Shown here piece after piece: positions 36,128 through 45,597 of a stretch of 64,000 bases of DNA (positions are counted from its first letter, which is position 1; each line of letters starts with the position of its first letter). The position numbers were made by a program, and so were the translations under genes. The stretch is from Bacteroidota bacterium (GTDB lineage: Bacteria > Bacteroidota > Bacteroidia > Bacteroidales > F082): the NCBI GenBank assembly GCA_009773165.1, contig WOUZ01000012.1:1-64000 (forward strand), written 5' to 3'. The notes under the pieces are model-generated. The model was not told the origin of the DNA. It did not search any database and was given only the letters and a program-made list of their open reading frames with translations.

Positions 36128-38152
36128 ATGAAAACAAAAAAGATGCCGATAGTACTCAATGATTCATGGCTTGAGCCTGTAAATCAATCTGTTATAGAGA
36201 GATACGAACGTTATCTTTCACGTCTTGAGCATATAAATACCTATTATGGAAGCTTAAAAGCATTTGCGACAGCTGATCATCTTTTCGGTTTCAATTACGA
36301 TAAAATGCGCAAAGGCTGGTGGTATCGTGAGTGGGCACCTGCAGCCGCTGATCTTTTTCTTTTTGGTGATTTCAATAGTTGGAATCGCTACTCACACCCA
36401 CTAATAAACAATGGAAGAGGCATTTGGGAAATTTTTCTCGATGATAAAACGTACAAGGATACTCTTGTTCATGGCAGCCTGTTAAAAGTCATTGTAAGAA
36501 GCAGTTTGGGCGAAGTTGAGCGTGTTCCGGTTTATATCAAACGTGTTGTTCAGGATGAGAATACAAAAGATTTCAGCGGTCAGCTATGGAATCCGCCAAA
36601 ACCTTACACATTTAAAAACCCTACGCCACATCTTCCGCGAATGGAACCATTGCTGATTTACGAATCGCATGTTGGTATGGCTCAGGAAACCGAAGGTGTT
36701 GGTACGTATGACGAATTTCGAAAGCAGATTTTGCCAAAAATCGTCGAAGCAGGTTACAATGCTGTACAATTGATGGCGATTGCCGAACATCCCTATTATG
36801 GTTCATTTGGCTACCATGTTTCCAGTTTTTTTGCGCCAAGCTCCCGTTTCGGCACCCCGGAAGAGTTAAAAGCCTTAGTCGACGAGGCGCATAGACTTGG
36901 TATTCTGGTGATTATGGATATTGTACATTCGCATACTGTGAAAAACACACGCGAAGGAATGAATCTCTTCGATGGAACAGATTACCAATACACGCATGCT
37001 GGCTCAAGAGGTGATCATCCTCAATGGGACTCCAAATTGTTTAATTACGGGAAAGATGAGGTGCTACAGTTTTTACTTTCAAATGTGAGGTATTGGCTGG
37101 AAGATTTTAAGTTCGATGGGTTCCGCTTTGATGGTGTTACTTCAATGATTTATTTTCATCATGGTAATGGTATTACCTTTGATAGTCCTGAGAAATTTTT
37201 TACTGACGGCGTTGAATTTGATGCAATTACATATCTGCAATTAGCAAACACGCTTATGCATCAATTGAACCCACATGCTATTAGCATTGCTGAAGAAGTG
37301 AGTGGGATGCCTGGACTTTGCAAACCTGTTGAAGATGGTGGCATAGGCTTCGACTACCGGCTTGGAATGGGCTTGCCCGATTTCTGGATCAAATTGTTGA
37401 AGGATCAAAGTGACGAAGATTGGAATATCAATGAAATGTTTCATACGATGACCAATCGTCTTTTTGATGTTAAGACGATTGCTTATGCTGAGTCGCATGA
37501 TCAGGCATTAGTAGGAGACAAGACATTGGCATTCAGGTTGATGGATAAGGATATGTACTATTCAATGTCAAAGGATAAAGAGAGTTTAGTGATCGACAGA
37601 GGCATTGCACTTCATAAAATGATACGGTTATTTACTATTGTTCTTGGAGGAGAATCATGGCTGAATTTCATGGGTAATGAATTTGGTCACCCCGAATGGA
37701 TTGATTTTCCGCGTGCCGGAAACGAATGGAGTTATAAACATGCAAGAAGGCAATGGTCGCTGGTTGAAAAAGGTTTTTTAAAGTATCATTGGCTTGCTGA
37801 CTTCGATAAAGCTATGATTCAATTGGTAAAAAAATCGCACATCATGCTCAGTCAGCCACCTTGGTTGCTTTTAGCCGATGAACCAAATAAAACCCTTGTT
37901 TTTGAACGCAATAATTTCATTTTTGTATTTAATTGGCACCCTACAAACGCCTTGCCTGATTACGAGATTCCATTAAAAGAGACTGGTGATTATAGGGTTG
38001 TTTTGAGTACGGATGATCCTGCTTTTGGTGGTTTTGGCCGTGTTGACAGTGAACAGCATTATCCGTCTTATATTAAAGAAGATAAGCAGGTTGCGATGAA
38101 GATTTATAATGTGAACAGGGCAGGGCTTGTGCTAAAACGAATAGATGATTAA
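36128..38152 (+). CDS. glgB: 1,4-alpha-glucan branching enzyme, eukaryotic-type (GH13_8)
   Basis: Forms alpha-1,6 branches in glycogen. At 674 aa it follows the layout of plant and animal branching enzymes: an N-terminal helix (YERYLSRLEHI), a CBM48 domain (WWYREWAPAAADLFLFGDFNSWNR), then the barrel with DGFRFDGVTSM (Asp335 nucleophile), SIAEEVSG (Glu389 acid/base) and AESHDQALVGDKT, then the C-terminal beta domain. NEFGHPEWIDFPR is a diagnostic block of the family. Glycogen synthase and ADP-glucose pyrophosphorylase are not in the window. The gene ends the alpha-glucan cluster. Confidence 0.95.
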   Translation: MKTKKMPIVLNDSWLEPVNQSVIERYERYLSRLEHINTYYGSLKAFATADHLFGFNYDKMRKGWWYREWAPAAADLFLFGDFNSWNRYSHPLINNGRGIWEIFLDDKTYKDTLVHGSLLKVIVRSSLGEVERVPVYIKRVVQDENTKDFSGQLWNPPKPYTFKNPTPHLPRMEPLLIYESHVGMAQETEGVGTYDEFRKQILPKIVEAGYNAVQLMAIAEHPYYGSFGYHVSSFFAPSSRFGTPEELKALVDEAHRLGILVIMDIVHSHTVKNTREGMNLFDGTDYQYTHAGSRGDHPQWDSKLFNYGKDEVLQFLLSNVRYWLEDFKFDGFRFDGVTSMIYFHHGNGITFDSPEKFFTDGVEFDAITYLQLANTLMHQLNPHAISIAEEVSGMPGLCKPVEDGGIGFDYRLGMGLPDFWIKLLKDQSDEDWNINEMFHTMTNRLFDVKTIAYAESHDQALVGDKTLAFRLMDKDMYYSMSKDKESLVIDRGIALHKMIRLFTIVLGGESWLNFMGNEFGHPEWIDFPRAGNEWSYKHARRQWSLVEKGFLKYHWLADFDKAMIQLVKKSHIMLSQPPWLLLADEPNKTLVFERNNFIFVFNWHPTNALPDYEIPLKETGDYRVVLSTDDPAFGGFGRVDSEQHYPSYIKEDKQVAMKIYNVNRAGLVLKRIDD

Positions 38153-38200
38153 AGTAACAGTGAATTGCTGCTAAAGGAATTTGCATTTTGAACAACAAAA

Positions 38201-38719
38201 TTGGGATTGAAAACACTTATTGAAATCTGGCAGGAAAAGCGTGAAAGAGCATTATTAAACAAGTCGTTTCTTGCACAGAATAACAAGTTTGTTCAAACAC
38301 TTCGCGCTAAAAATGCCAAGAAACTTGATGTGAAAGCAAATGCTATTCATGAAGAAGTTTTCTCAGCGATTGATTGTCTTAAATGTGGCAACTGTTGTAA
38401 AAGTATTCCTCCAATTCTCAACGAGACTGATATTAACCGAATTGCACGTTTTCTTCGAATGAAACCATCCGATTTCAAGATTCAATATACAAGGATTGAC
38501 GAAGATTCTGATACAGTTATGAGTTATTCACCCTGCCCATTTTTGGGAGAGGATAATTATTGTAGTGTTTATGAGGTACGTCCAAAGGCTTGCCGTGAAT
38601 ATCCTCACACTGATAGCTTTGAATTTAGTAAGAATTTAAAACTGCATGCCGCTAACTCAACCTATTGTCCTGCTGTTTATCACATTCTTGAGCGACTAAA
38701 AGGTGCTACAGATTTGTAA
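38201..38719 (+). CDS. YkgJ-type cysteine-cluster protein
   Basis: A 172-aa protein of the UPF0153/YkgJ family, proposed to bind zinc or iron through Cys. CLKCGNCCKSIPP at about 65-77 and CPFLGEDNYCSVYEVRPKAC give seven Cys before a final Cys near SNTYCPAVY. The reaction is unknown. The start is non-ATG: TTG at 38201 (MGLKTLIEIW) or TTG at 38207; no ATG exists before conserved sequence. It follows glgB by 48 bases in the same direction without a visible promoter, so it may ride on that transcript. Convergent with the lipase gene, 13 bases apart. Confidence 0.82.
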   Translation: MGLKTLIEIWQEKRERALLNKSFLAQNNKFVQTLRAKNAKKLDVKANAIHEEVFSAIDCLKCGNCCKSIPPILNETDINRIARFLRMKPSDFKIQYTRIDEDSDTVMSYSPCPFLGEDNYCSVYEVRPKACREYPHTDSFEFSKNLKLHAANSTYCPAVYHILERLKGATDL

Positions 38720-38732
38720 GTAAAAAAAACAA

Positions 38733-39836
38733 TCACTTACCGGGTTCGTATTTATCCAAAAGAAAAAGGTATGCATCATGCGCATGATGACAAAATATTT
38801 TATCGTTTTCGTCAGGGAATTTAGTATAATATACTGAATCGGCGTACAATACAATTGTGTTGCCAGTACTAACATAATGATTTGATGACACATATTTCGG
38901 TGGAGAAAATTCAGGTAGCTGCTTTTTAATCATTTTGGAGGTCATTTCACCAAGGTATTTCTCATAATTACGTTGCGCTTTTCGGGTAGGCTTATCAAGC
39001 TTGTTGAAGATATGGCGTGCAGCAATGTTTTTTGGAAATTTCTGACTTTTAATGATAGCATCGGCATGTGAAAATGGATTTACAGCATTAAAATCACGAA
39101 GAGTTTGGATTGAGATTGGAACTTCGGGCACCCAATCAGCAGTGTTTACAACATTGTAAGCCCAACCGGCGTGTGTTGCAGCCTCAAATTCATAGGCATA
39201 ATAAAGGTTTCCGGGTTTTGGACCAGCGCTGCAATAGGTTTTGAATCGTATGTCTTTTGGGATCATATTTTTACTTTGCAGGTTCAAAAGATGAGAAGTG
39301 AGAAGATAATTGATGCCGCCACCCTGACTATGACCTATTAAAAGAAAATCTCTTACTCCTGTGGCATAGCACGAATCAATTTTAGGAAGAATTTCTCTCG
39401 ATAAATAGGCAAGGCTTAATAGCCATCCCACATGCACAGCTGCGCGGGGATTTTGCGCAAGTTCATAATGAAAAGTGTGCGAAGCATCAATCTTCAATGA
39501 GCCTGTTGCGGGCACCATAGCTGAATAAAAATTTGCCAGCCAACTTTCTGCTTTTTGTGTCGTTCCTCTTAGGCTTATGACAACCATTTTTTGATTATTT
39601 GTCCACAAATCCCAGCTGTTATCTAATCCAATTGGATTTGATTGATAAGTCATTGTGAAGTTGGCAGGCTCTGCAAACTGTTTAATATAAGAGGTGTCAC
39701 CTGTTGTTCGTGCAGAAATAAGCATCAGTTCTTTGTATTCCGCTTTATCAAATCCAGGTTTTAGTGGTTGCCCGAAACTCAAATTCTGGGTAAGCTGAAT
39801 CAGGGTGATAGAAATAATGAGGATTGTTGTTTTCAT
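38733..39836 (-). CDS. Secreted class 3 lipase-like protein
   Basis: A 367-aa alpha/beta hydrolase. The signal peptide is residues 1-22 (ending LSFGQ). VVISLRGTTQKAESWLANF is the lipase class 3 oxyanion block, and the nucleophile elbow is GHSQGGG with Ser170. Asp and His of the triad are expected in TADWVPEVP and in the C-terminal half. Substrate: triacylglycerols or phospholipids by family. I place the start at ATG 39836; an in-frame ATG at 39935 would add 33 non-signal residues, and a TAnnTTTG box at 39900-39907 lies inside that extension, so the longer form is unlikely. Confidence 0.85.
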   Translation of the reverse strand: MKTTILIISITLIQLTQNLSFGQPLKPGFDKAEYKELMLISARTTGDTSYIKQFAEPANFTMTYQSNPIGLDNSWDLWTNNQKMVVISLRGTTQKAESWLANFYSAMVPATGSLKIDASHTFHYELAQNPRAAVHVGWLLSLAYLSREILPKIDSCYATGVRDFLLIGHSQGGGINYLLTSHLLNLQSKNMIPKDIRFKTYCSAGPKPGNLYYAYEFEAATHAGWAYNVVNTADWVPEVPISIQTLRDFNAVNPFSHADAIIKSQKFPKNIAARHIFNKLDKPTRKAQRNYEKYLGEMTSKMIKKQLPEFSPPKYVSSNHYVSTGNTIVLYADSVYYTKFPDENDKIFCHHAHDAYLFLLDKYEPGK

Positions 39837-39899
39837 TATGGATAATTTTTTTAGAAAAAATTGATTACTGTCAAAGGCAAACTTAGTTGGTTGCCAGCG

Positions 39900-39907
39900 C
39901 AAATGTA
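39900..39907 (-). promoter_or_regulatory. Candidate -7 box for the lipase gene
   Basis: TACATTTG on the minus strand, an exact TAnnTTTG match, 64 bases before the chosen ATG. It decides the start in favour of 39836. Confidence 0.5.
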
Positions 39908-40006
39908 AAGAGTTGGATTTACATGACCAACACACTTACAAGCACATTTTTCCAAAGTGGATTTTTGATTGCATTGTATTATACTGAGAATGAATTGGTA
40001 ATTAAT

Positions 40007-40032
40007 AAAAAAGCCCCTTCGTGAAGGGGCTT
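40007..40032 (-). terminator. Rho-independent terminator after tRNA-Arg
   Basis: AAGCCCCTT (40011-40019) pairs with AAGGGGCTT (40024-40032) around a CGTG loop. Read on the minus strand a T run follows (A residues 40007-40012). It begins five bases after the tRNA 3' end. Confidence 0.9.
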
Positions 40033-40036
40033 TAAG

Positions 40037-40110
40037 TGATCCGGGCGGGATTCGAACCCACGGCCCGCAGCTTAGAAGGCTGCTGCTCTATCCAACTGAG
40101 CTACCGGACC
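40037..40110 (-). tRNA. tRNA-Arg (anticodon UCU)
   Basis: The 74-base minus-strand sequence folds as a cloverleaf. The acceptor stem GGTCCGG pairs with CCGGATC (one G-U pair), with discriminator A. The D arm holds GCTCAGTTGGATAGAGC, the anticodon stem-loop is GCAGC-CTTCTAA-GCTGC with anticodon TCT, and the T arm contains GGTTCGAATCC. It reads AGA/AGG codons. The CCA end is not encoded. It is transcribed alone, with its own -7 box and terminator. Confidence 0.97.
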
Positions 40111-40137
40111 AACTTTTTAGACTCAATTTTGAGGGTG

Positions 40138-40145
40138 CAAAGATA
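40138..40145 (-). promoter_or_regulatory. Candidate -7 box for tRNA-Arg
   Basis: TATCTTTG on the minus strand, an exact TAnnTTTG match, 27 bases before the mature tRNA 5' end. Confidence 0.5.
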
Positions 40146-40185
40146 ACAAATACAACGATTATTTTGCAAATCAAATAAGGTAAAA

Positions 40186-40212
40186 TAAAAAAAGGCGGTA
40201 AAAACCGCCTTT
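40186..40212 (-). terminator. Rho-independent terminator after the RRM gene
   Basis: AAAGGCGGT (40191-40199) pairs with ACCGCCTTT (40204-40212) around AAAA; on the minus strand a T run follows. It lies 19 bases after the stop codon. Confidence 0.92.
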
Positions 40213-40231
40213 CAGTCTATTAGAATATCTC

Positions 40232-40603
40232 TTAGTAGCGATTTCTGAAACCACCGCCGCTATCACCGCCACGGAAGCCACCTTCTTTGCGATATCCGCC
40301 GCCGTCATTGCTACGGAAACCACCTTCACGACGTTTGAATCCGCCGCCGCCTTCGCCTTCTTCTTTTGGACGAGCTTTTTTCACAACGATAGTACTTCCG
40401 TCCAATTGGGCGTCATTCAGATCGTTGATGGCTGCGTAGCCTTCTGTGTCATTGGGCATTTCAACAAAACCATAACCTTTTGAACGGTTGGTTAGTTTGT
40501 CAATGATAACTTTGGCACTTGTAACTTCGCCAAATTGTTTGAATGTTTCTTCCAGTTGTTCACTGGTTGTTTTGAAATTGAGTTTTGCAACAAAAATGTT
40601 CAT
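40232..40603 (-). CDS. Glycine-rich RRM RNA-binding protein
   Basis: A 123-aa protein: one RNA recognition motif at residues 1-80 with RNP2 (IFVAKLNF, 3-10) and RNP1 (KGYGFVEM, 42-49), then a Gly/Arg/Ser-rich tail with repeated GGGF and RGG-like steps ending FRNRY. These single-RRM proteins are common in Bacteroidota and cyanobacteria, bind single-stranded RNA, and act in post-transcriptional control, often in the cold. The gene is monocistronic, with a clear promoter about 130 bases upstream and its own terminator. The long untranslated leader suggests control at the RNA level. Confidence 0.93.
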   Translation of the reverse strand: MNIFVAKLNFKTTSEQLEETFKQFGEVTSAKVIIDKLTNRSKGYGFVEMPNDTEGYAAINDLNDAQLDGSTIVVKKARPKEEGEGGGGFKRREGGFRSNDGGGYRKEGGFRGGDSGGGFRNRY

Positions 40604-40732
40604 GATAAAAATAAAAAAAATTGATAAATAGTTTTCAAAAAGAACTCTCAGCCTGCCAATTTTCAGAATTTTGAATCCTGATCATAACAAAATAATACTA
40701 CTTTTTGAAAGAACGATTAAATTAAACCGCAG
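40604..40732 (-). promoter_or_regulatory. Long 5' leader of the RRM gene with an inverted repeat
   Basis: The gap 40604-40962 has no gene. Its part next to the RRM gene should be transcribed as a leader of about 120 bases. It holds a perfect 10-base inverted repeat: TTTCAAAAAG (40633-40642) and CTTTTTGAAA (40701-40710), enclosing 58 bases. The stem is A/U-rich and therefore weak, which would suit temperature-dependent folding, but this is inference. The rest of the gap carries the promoter and the terminator of the 40963 gene. Confidence 0.4.
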
Positions 40733-40765
40733 CAAAAATACAACTTTATCTATATGAAAGTCAAA
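40733..40765 (-). promoter_or_regulatory. Promoter of the RRM gene (-7 and -33 elements)
   Basis: On the minus strand TATTTTTG (40733-40740) is an exact TAnnTTTG match, and TTTG at 40762-40765 lies 21 bases upstream, within the -33 spacing described for Bacteroidota. This is the best two-part promoter in the window. Confidence 0.6.
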
Positions 40766-40908
40766 TATTTAATTTTTATTTTTTAATAATAACATTTTTT
40801 ACCTTTTTATAGTCCAATAACACCTTTTTAAGGGTTTTTAGCTGAAAATCTAGAAAATGTTGCGACCTAATAACTTGGTTTACATTGTAATACTAAGTAG
40901 TTATAAAC

Positions 40909-40940
40909 GAAAAAGCAAGGGCAATTGTTGCTGCCCTTGC
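40909..40940 (-). terminator. Rho-independent terminator after the PKD-repeat T9SS gene
   Basis: GCAAGGGCA (40915-40923) pairs with TGCCCTTGC (40932-40940), and on the minus strand the A run 40910-40914 reads as Ts. It lies 22 bases past the stop codon. Confidence 0.9.
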
Positions 40941-40962
40941 CTTAAAACACTGAAGTGTTTAA

Positions 40963-43900
40963 TTACTGATTGATAATTTTACTCACTGAACGCATATTAG
41001 TTGCGGGATAATAAGCTTCAATTAACAACAAGCCTTTTGAAAAGCCCGAAGTTTCAATTTGCATCGTTTCTTCTGTTGATTTTTTCTCAAAAACTACACG
41101 ACCACTCAAATCCATCATGCGAATGATTGTTCCGGGGATATAATCTGATACAACTATCTTGCCTGATGATGGGTTTGGAGTGATACTTAATGTCAAAACG
41201 AATTGATTTTCTGTAACATCAGTAAGATTAATAACCACATATCCTGTTTTTATAACTGTATTGTCGCCATATAGATTCATTGCAGTCAGGCTTACATCAT
41301 ACGTTCCGTCTGTTGTGTATGTGACCATCGGATTTTGTATGCCGGATTGTTCAGGCACTCCTCCTTCAAAAGTCCAGAACCATAGATTGGGATTATTGGT
41401 GGATGCGTCCGTAAACTGATATTCTACGCGGTCGACAAATGCTAAATGAGTAGCAGTGAATTCAGCAACAGGAGTATAACCTACATCCACATGATTTTGG
41501 CTCAGTTTTGTACTCGACCCGAAAGCATTTGAAACGGTGAGGCTCACGTCAAACAAGCCTGGACTGTTGTAAAATACAGGATCTGGATTTTGTGCTGTGG
41601 AAGTAGCCGGAAAACCACCTTCGAACGTCCAGTTCCAGCTGTCGATCTGTCCGGCTGAAAGATCCACAAAGGACATGGTTGAGCCTACAGCTACATAGGT
41701 TTGATCGAAACTACTGAAGTTGGCAACCGGAGGATGTCCGGCAGTAATATAGTTGGGCATATTCTTGGTGTTGCTACCATTGGTATTGGTAACAGTAAGT
41801 GAGACATCAAATGTTCCTGCAGTATTGTATGAAATTGCAGGTGGATTTTGTCCGTTGAAAGAGGATGGTGTGCCACCTTCAAAGGCCCATACCCAACTTG
41901 TTATCTCACCAGTAGAGGTATTTGTAAAGTTCACGCTGCTTCCAACTGCAGGTGTTGTGTCATCGGCCGTGAAATTGGCAGTTGGTAATGCTGTTACAGT
42001 GATGTATTCTGTTTTAGTCACGGTATGCGTTCCAAATGTTGTTGTGGCGGTAAGTGAAACATCATATTCGCCTAAACTTGAATAGGTTACTGTGGGATTT
42101 TGTGCCGTCGAGGTAGCCGGTGTTCCTCCTTGGAAAGTCCAACTCCAGGAGGTAGGCTGGCCTGGTGTCAGGTCAGTGAACTGCACCTGTGTTCCGGGAG
42201 TGACATTTGTTGCACTTGCTACGAAGTCTGGACTTTTTGTAATCAGTAGTGCTTCGGGTCCAACCACAGGATTCACAGTGCTGACTCCATATGGCCAGTT
42301 GCCATTGGATGATAAAGCAGTTTCGGATGTAATTACTTCTCCATTATTTAACAGCCTGACCTCAACTCTGCGAAGACCGTTTGGCAAGCTGTTTGGAATG
42401 ATGCTACCCCAAGATGCCGCTTGTCCATCGACTAGGTTTTGATAAAATGGCGGATAAGCTGTAGTTCCTGTTGTGCCATCATCTTCGATAAATGTGGCTG
42501 CAAGAGGACGGCCCGTTCCGGCTGTATTGTCATAAAGAACAGCAAAGTTTTTTGCTTGTGAAAAAAGTTTTCCATAAACCCCAGAACCGCTCAGGTTATC
42601 TGCAGTGGCAGCCATTCCAATTGCAAGCGTAGAATCAGCAGTTGTCAGGTAATTTACTGCAGTAGTACCTCCTTGACCATCGTTTAGCCGAATACGCATG
42701 AATACATAATTACCTGGTGTAAAACGTGCATTTCCAGTTGGCTCTGTAATAAACCATCCGGAATAGTTACCATTGGCATCGGTATTAAATTCACCATGGT
42801 TTTCAGGTGTAGAGAAACTTGGAGAACTGCTGCGGTAAAAATTACCGGCAGAATTGATGAAAACAATATTGCCAGCACCACTTACATTGGCAGCATCAGC
42901 TGTTATAACAACCTGGTTGATAAACTTATAGGTGGTATTTGGAATCAAGTTGCTTATGCTTGCCCTGTATGCGTAAGGGACACGGTGGTTTGTTGGATTG
43001 TTTCCAACAACATATTTTGGCAGCAAAGCAGTTGTCAAAGCAGGCTGGTTCATAATAAGGATTGCGGAACTGGTTGCACTACTCAATCCAGAAGCAGTTG
43101 CCTGGACGGTATAACTTCCTGTAGCGTCAAAAGTGATATCGTTAAAAGATGCCACTCCGCCTACTGCTTGTTTTGTTAAAGTACCACTCATTGTTCCATT
43201 ACCATTAAATTTTGCAATGGTGATATTGCCGGTGTAATTCACGTCAATACTTTGGTCGGGCCGACGGGCTTCAACCATAAAGGTGCCAACCGGAAGGCCA
43301 ATCTGTCCATAGTTAGGGAAAGAAGTAATAGCAAGGTTTGTTGCAACAGACATCACATCAAAGGCAGCACTTGTAGCTGGTGTTAATGTCATACCAGTGG
43401 TAGCAGTAGCCAAAAGTTGCACTCCTGTTTGAGCTGTATTGTAAACAAGATTATTAAAAACAACTGTATTCGTGCCTTCCAGAATAACACCTGATAAAGT
43501 GCCGGAAAGAACGCCAGATCCGTTTGCAAGTGACAACGAAACAGTGGTATTACCAAGGACATTTGCAGCCTGATTACTTTCATCAACTGATTGAATTGTA
43601 GCAGAAAAAGGAGTGTTTACAGTTGGAGTAGCTCCATTGTTAATATTCAGAAAAGCTAATTTAACAGGAACATTTCCTGAAATAACATCTCCGGAGATAG
43701 TTACGTTTTGAAATCTCCAGTTTCCATCACCGCTGTATGGATCACCACCTGAAACACGTGCCCTGTGATAAGCGGTATTGGCAACAAAACTATTACCAAG
43801 TCCATCTTCAAATGCAACCGGAGAAAAGATAGATACAATTCTCAATCCGAATAAAGGATTGTTTGCAGCTGCTGTTATATTCGATAAGTCAAATGTGAAC

Positions 43901-45582
43901 TCATAGTAAGTGTCATGAGGTGAAAGGCCTCCACCATTATTATTAGCAACTTGCCAGCTGCTTCCACCATTAGTGGTGTATTGAATTTGTGCCCATCGAG
44001 ACATGGTTCCCGATGAACGTTGTAAAAAACTCAATTCAAGATTTTGAAAACCAACCGTGCTTAGCATCAATTGCAAGCCAGCTGTTCCTGAAGATGTTGA
44101 CTGTGCTGGGAAAGTTGTTATTCTTAGTGCATCAACTTGAGAAACCTCGGTAACACCACCTATCAAACTTGCTGTACCTACTCCTGTCGTTGGATTCAGG
44201 TCGCCATCAACATTGAACAGCCATTGTGTTATGATATTGGATTGTGTTCCTGTAATTTGAATGTTGTCAACCTGCCATAAACGGTAAAAATCTACATTGT
44301 AATGATAACGTAGGGCAATATAAATGTTTTCGCCAGTTATTCCGTTTAAGTCGATAGGACCAGAGGTAAGCCAAACTTGTTCATCTGCGGGCTTTTCAAA
44401 TGCGAGTTCAGTCCAGGTTGCCCCGGTTGGATCGCCAAATCCCGGGTAATTTGATGAGTAATATAATTTCAGGTAGTTATTGTCATCTTCAGCCCCATAT
44501 CTTTTCCATGTTTCAAAACTTAAAACAACGTTTTCGTATGAATCTTTGTTGAAAGCAGGCAAAATCAGCCAGTCATCTTCCAATACACCTGTGTTGAAAC
44601 CATTCATGTAGGCATAGCCGCTCGTGCTGTATTGCCAGAATTTATCATTACCGGTTGCACTGTATGCATAAACATCGCCTAGTCCGGTGTCAAAAGTTTC
44701 GGAATAGGGGAGTGATGTAGAAGCCGGATCGCGGACAACATACGAAATTGGTGCTGAGGTTTTTGTAGCTCCACCATTATCCTGGGCAAAAACAACCATA
44801 TAAACAGTAGTTCCGTCAGCCTGAGCCGGAATTGAGGATGTTGTAGCATAGTTGCCGCCCCCTGAGGATGTCATCGGGATGGTTGAATTGTATGTCCCAG
44901 CAACGGTTCCCCAACGTAGTTCAACAAGCGCCACTGTGCCATCAGTATCAGTCACATTAGCACTTACACTAACAGGAGTTGATGAATTTATTTCACCTGC
45001 TGGTGTTCTGATAATGTTTGTAATTGAAGGAGGGATGTTCCCGCCACCGGTGAAATTTGTAAGTTCTATGTCGTCAATATTCAAGCGGCGATTTACAGTA
45101 CCTGATTCAGTTGCTCTTTTAATTCGAATTCTAACATCACCCGGAATGTTAACAACTTCGGAAAACAATTGAACTTCATCAGATGCCGGTGCTGTGAATG
45201 CCGCTCCTATCTGAGTCCATGAACCGCCTCCGTTGGAGCTGTATTCAACCTTCCAATCAACCTGACTATCAGTTCCATAGCGTCTGTAATAAAATGATAA
45301 TGTTCCAATTCCGCTGCTCTTGTCAGCGAGCATTGTCATGGTTGTTGTTGCATAACCTCGAAGACGAGCTGATTTTAATCCGTTTTTCCAATCGGAATCG
45401 GAATTGCCTATGAGGGCTTCAGTCATATCCCAATCAAGACCTGAGAGGTTTACTGTTCCGGAGGCGTATGAAGGTTTTAATTCTGTTTCACCTTCAAAAT
45501 TAACGAGATATTGAGCCTCCGATTGGAAACTTATTGCAAAAACTGCAAAAAGTGTTAAGACAAAGTTGTAGATAATTTTCAT
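40963..45582 (-). CDS. Large T9SS-secreted multidomain protein with four PKD repeats
   Basis: A 1539-aa extracellular protein. Signal peptide at residues 1-24 (ending QSEAQ). The N-terminal two thirds contain repeated beta-sandwich, MAM/choice-of-anchor-like segments (for example VLSFETWKRYGAEDDNNYLKLYY and LELSFLQRSSGTMSRWAQIQY) and Ig-like units (TAVFDV, ITSFPNYGQIG). Near the C-terminus four PKD domains follow in tandem, each with the WxWTFEGGxP...YDVSLT signature. The last 75 residues are a T9SS sorting domain (ITPNPSSGKIVVSDYIPG). No catalytic motif is seen, so an adhesive or structural surface role is likely. It lies 15 bases after the 45598 gene and ends at a terminator. Confidence 0.85.
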   Translation of the reverse strand: MKIIYNFVLTLFAVFAISFQSEAQYLVNFEGETELKPSYASGTVNLSGLDWDMTEALIGNSDSDWKNGLKSARLRGYATTTMTMLADKSSGIGTLSFYYRRYGTDSQVDWKVEYSSNGGGSWTQIGAAFTAPASDEVQLFSEVVNIPGDVRIRIKRATESGTVNRRLNIDDIELTNFTGGGNIPPSITNIIRTPAGEINSSTPVSVSANVTDTDGTVALVELRWGTVAGTYNSTIPMTSSGGGNYATTSSIPAQADGTTVYMVVFAQDNGGATKTSAPISYVVRDPASTSLPYSETFDTGLGDVYAYSATGNDKFWQYSTSGYAYMNGFNTGVLEDDWLILPAFNKDSYENVVLSFETWKRYGAEDDNNYLKLYYSSNYPGFGDPTGATWTELAFEKPADEQVWLTSGPIDLNGITGENIYIALRYHYNVDFYRLWQVDNIQITGTQSNIITQWLFNVDGDLNPTTGVGTASLIGGVTEVSQVDALRITTFPAQSTSSGTAGLQLMLSTVGFQNLELSFLQRSSGTMSRWAQIQYTTNGGSSWQVANNNGGGLSPHDTYYEFTFDLSNITAAANNPLFGLRIVSIFSPVAFEDGLGNSFVANTAYHRARVSGGDPYSGDGNWRFQNVTISGDVISGNVPVKLAFLNINNGATPTVNTPFSATIQSVDESNQAANVLGNTTVSLSLANGSGVLSGTLSGVILEGTNTVVFNNLVYNTAQTGVQLLATATTGMTLTPATSAAFDVMSVATNLAITSFPNYGQIGLPVGTFMVEARRPDQSIDVNYTGNITIAKFNGNGTMSGTLTKQAVGGVASFNDITFDATGSYTVQATASGLSSATSSAILIMNQPALTTALLPKYVVGNNPTNHRVPYAYRASISNLIPNTTYKFINQVVITADAANVSGAGNIVFINSAGNFYRSSSPSFSTPENHGEFNTDANGNYSGWFITEPTGNARFTPGNYVFMRIRLNDGQGGTTAVNYLTTADSTLAIGMAATADNLSGSGVYGKLFSQAKNFAVLYDNTAGTGRPLAATFIEDDGTTGTTAYPPFYQNLVDGQAASWGSIIPNSLPNGLRRVEVRLLNNGEVITSETALSSNGNWPYGVSTVNPVVGPEALLITKSPDFVASATNVTPGTQVQFTDLTPGQPTSWSWTFQGGTPATSTAQNPTVTYSSLGEYDVSLTATTTFGTHTVTKTEYITVTALPTANFTADDTTPAVGSSVNFTNTSTGEITSWVWAFEGGTPSSFNGQNPPAISYNTAGTFDVSLTVTNTNGSNTKNMPNYITAGHPPVANFSSFDQTYVAVGSTMSFVDLSAGQIDSWNWTFEGGFPATSTAQNPDPVFYNSPGLFDVSLTVSNAFGSSTKLSQNHVDVGYTPVAEFTATHLAFVDRVEYQFTDASTNNPNLWFWTFEGGVPEQSGIQNPMVTYTTDGTYDVSLTAMNLYGDNTVIKTGYVVINLTDVTENQFVLTLSITPNPSSGKIVVSDYIPGTIIRMMDLSGRVVFEKKSTEETMQIETSGFSKGLLLIEAYYPATNMRSVSKIINQ

Positions 45583-45597
45583 TTTGATGTCTTATAT

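Noticed and set aside
41753-43179. Several plus-strand open frames of 110-127 codons opposite the PKD-repeat T9SS gene
   Set aside because: They mirror the low-complexity Thr/Ser/Gly-rich repeats of the real gene, show no family motif, and are repeated at the repeat period, as expected for shadows.
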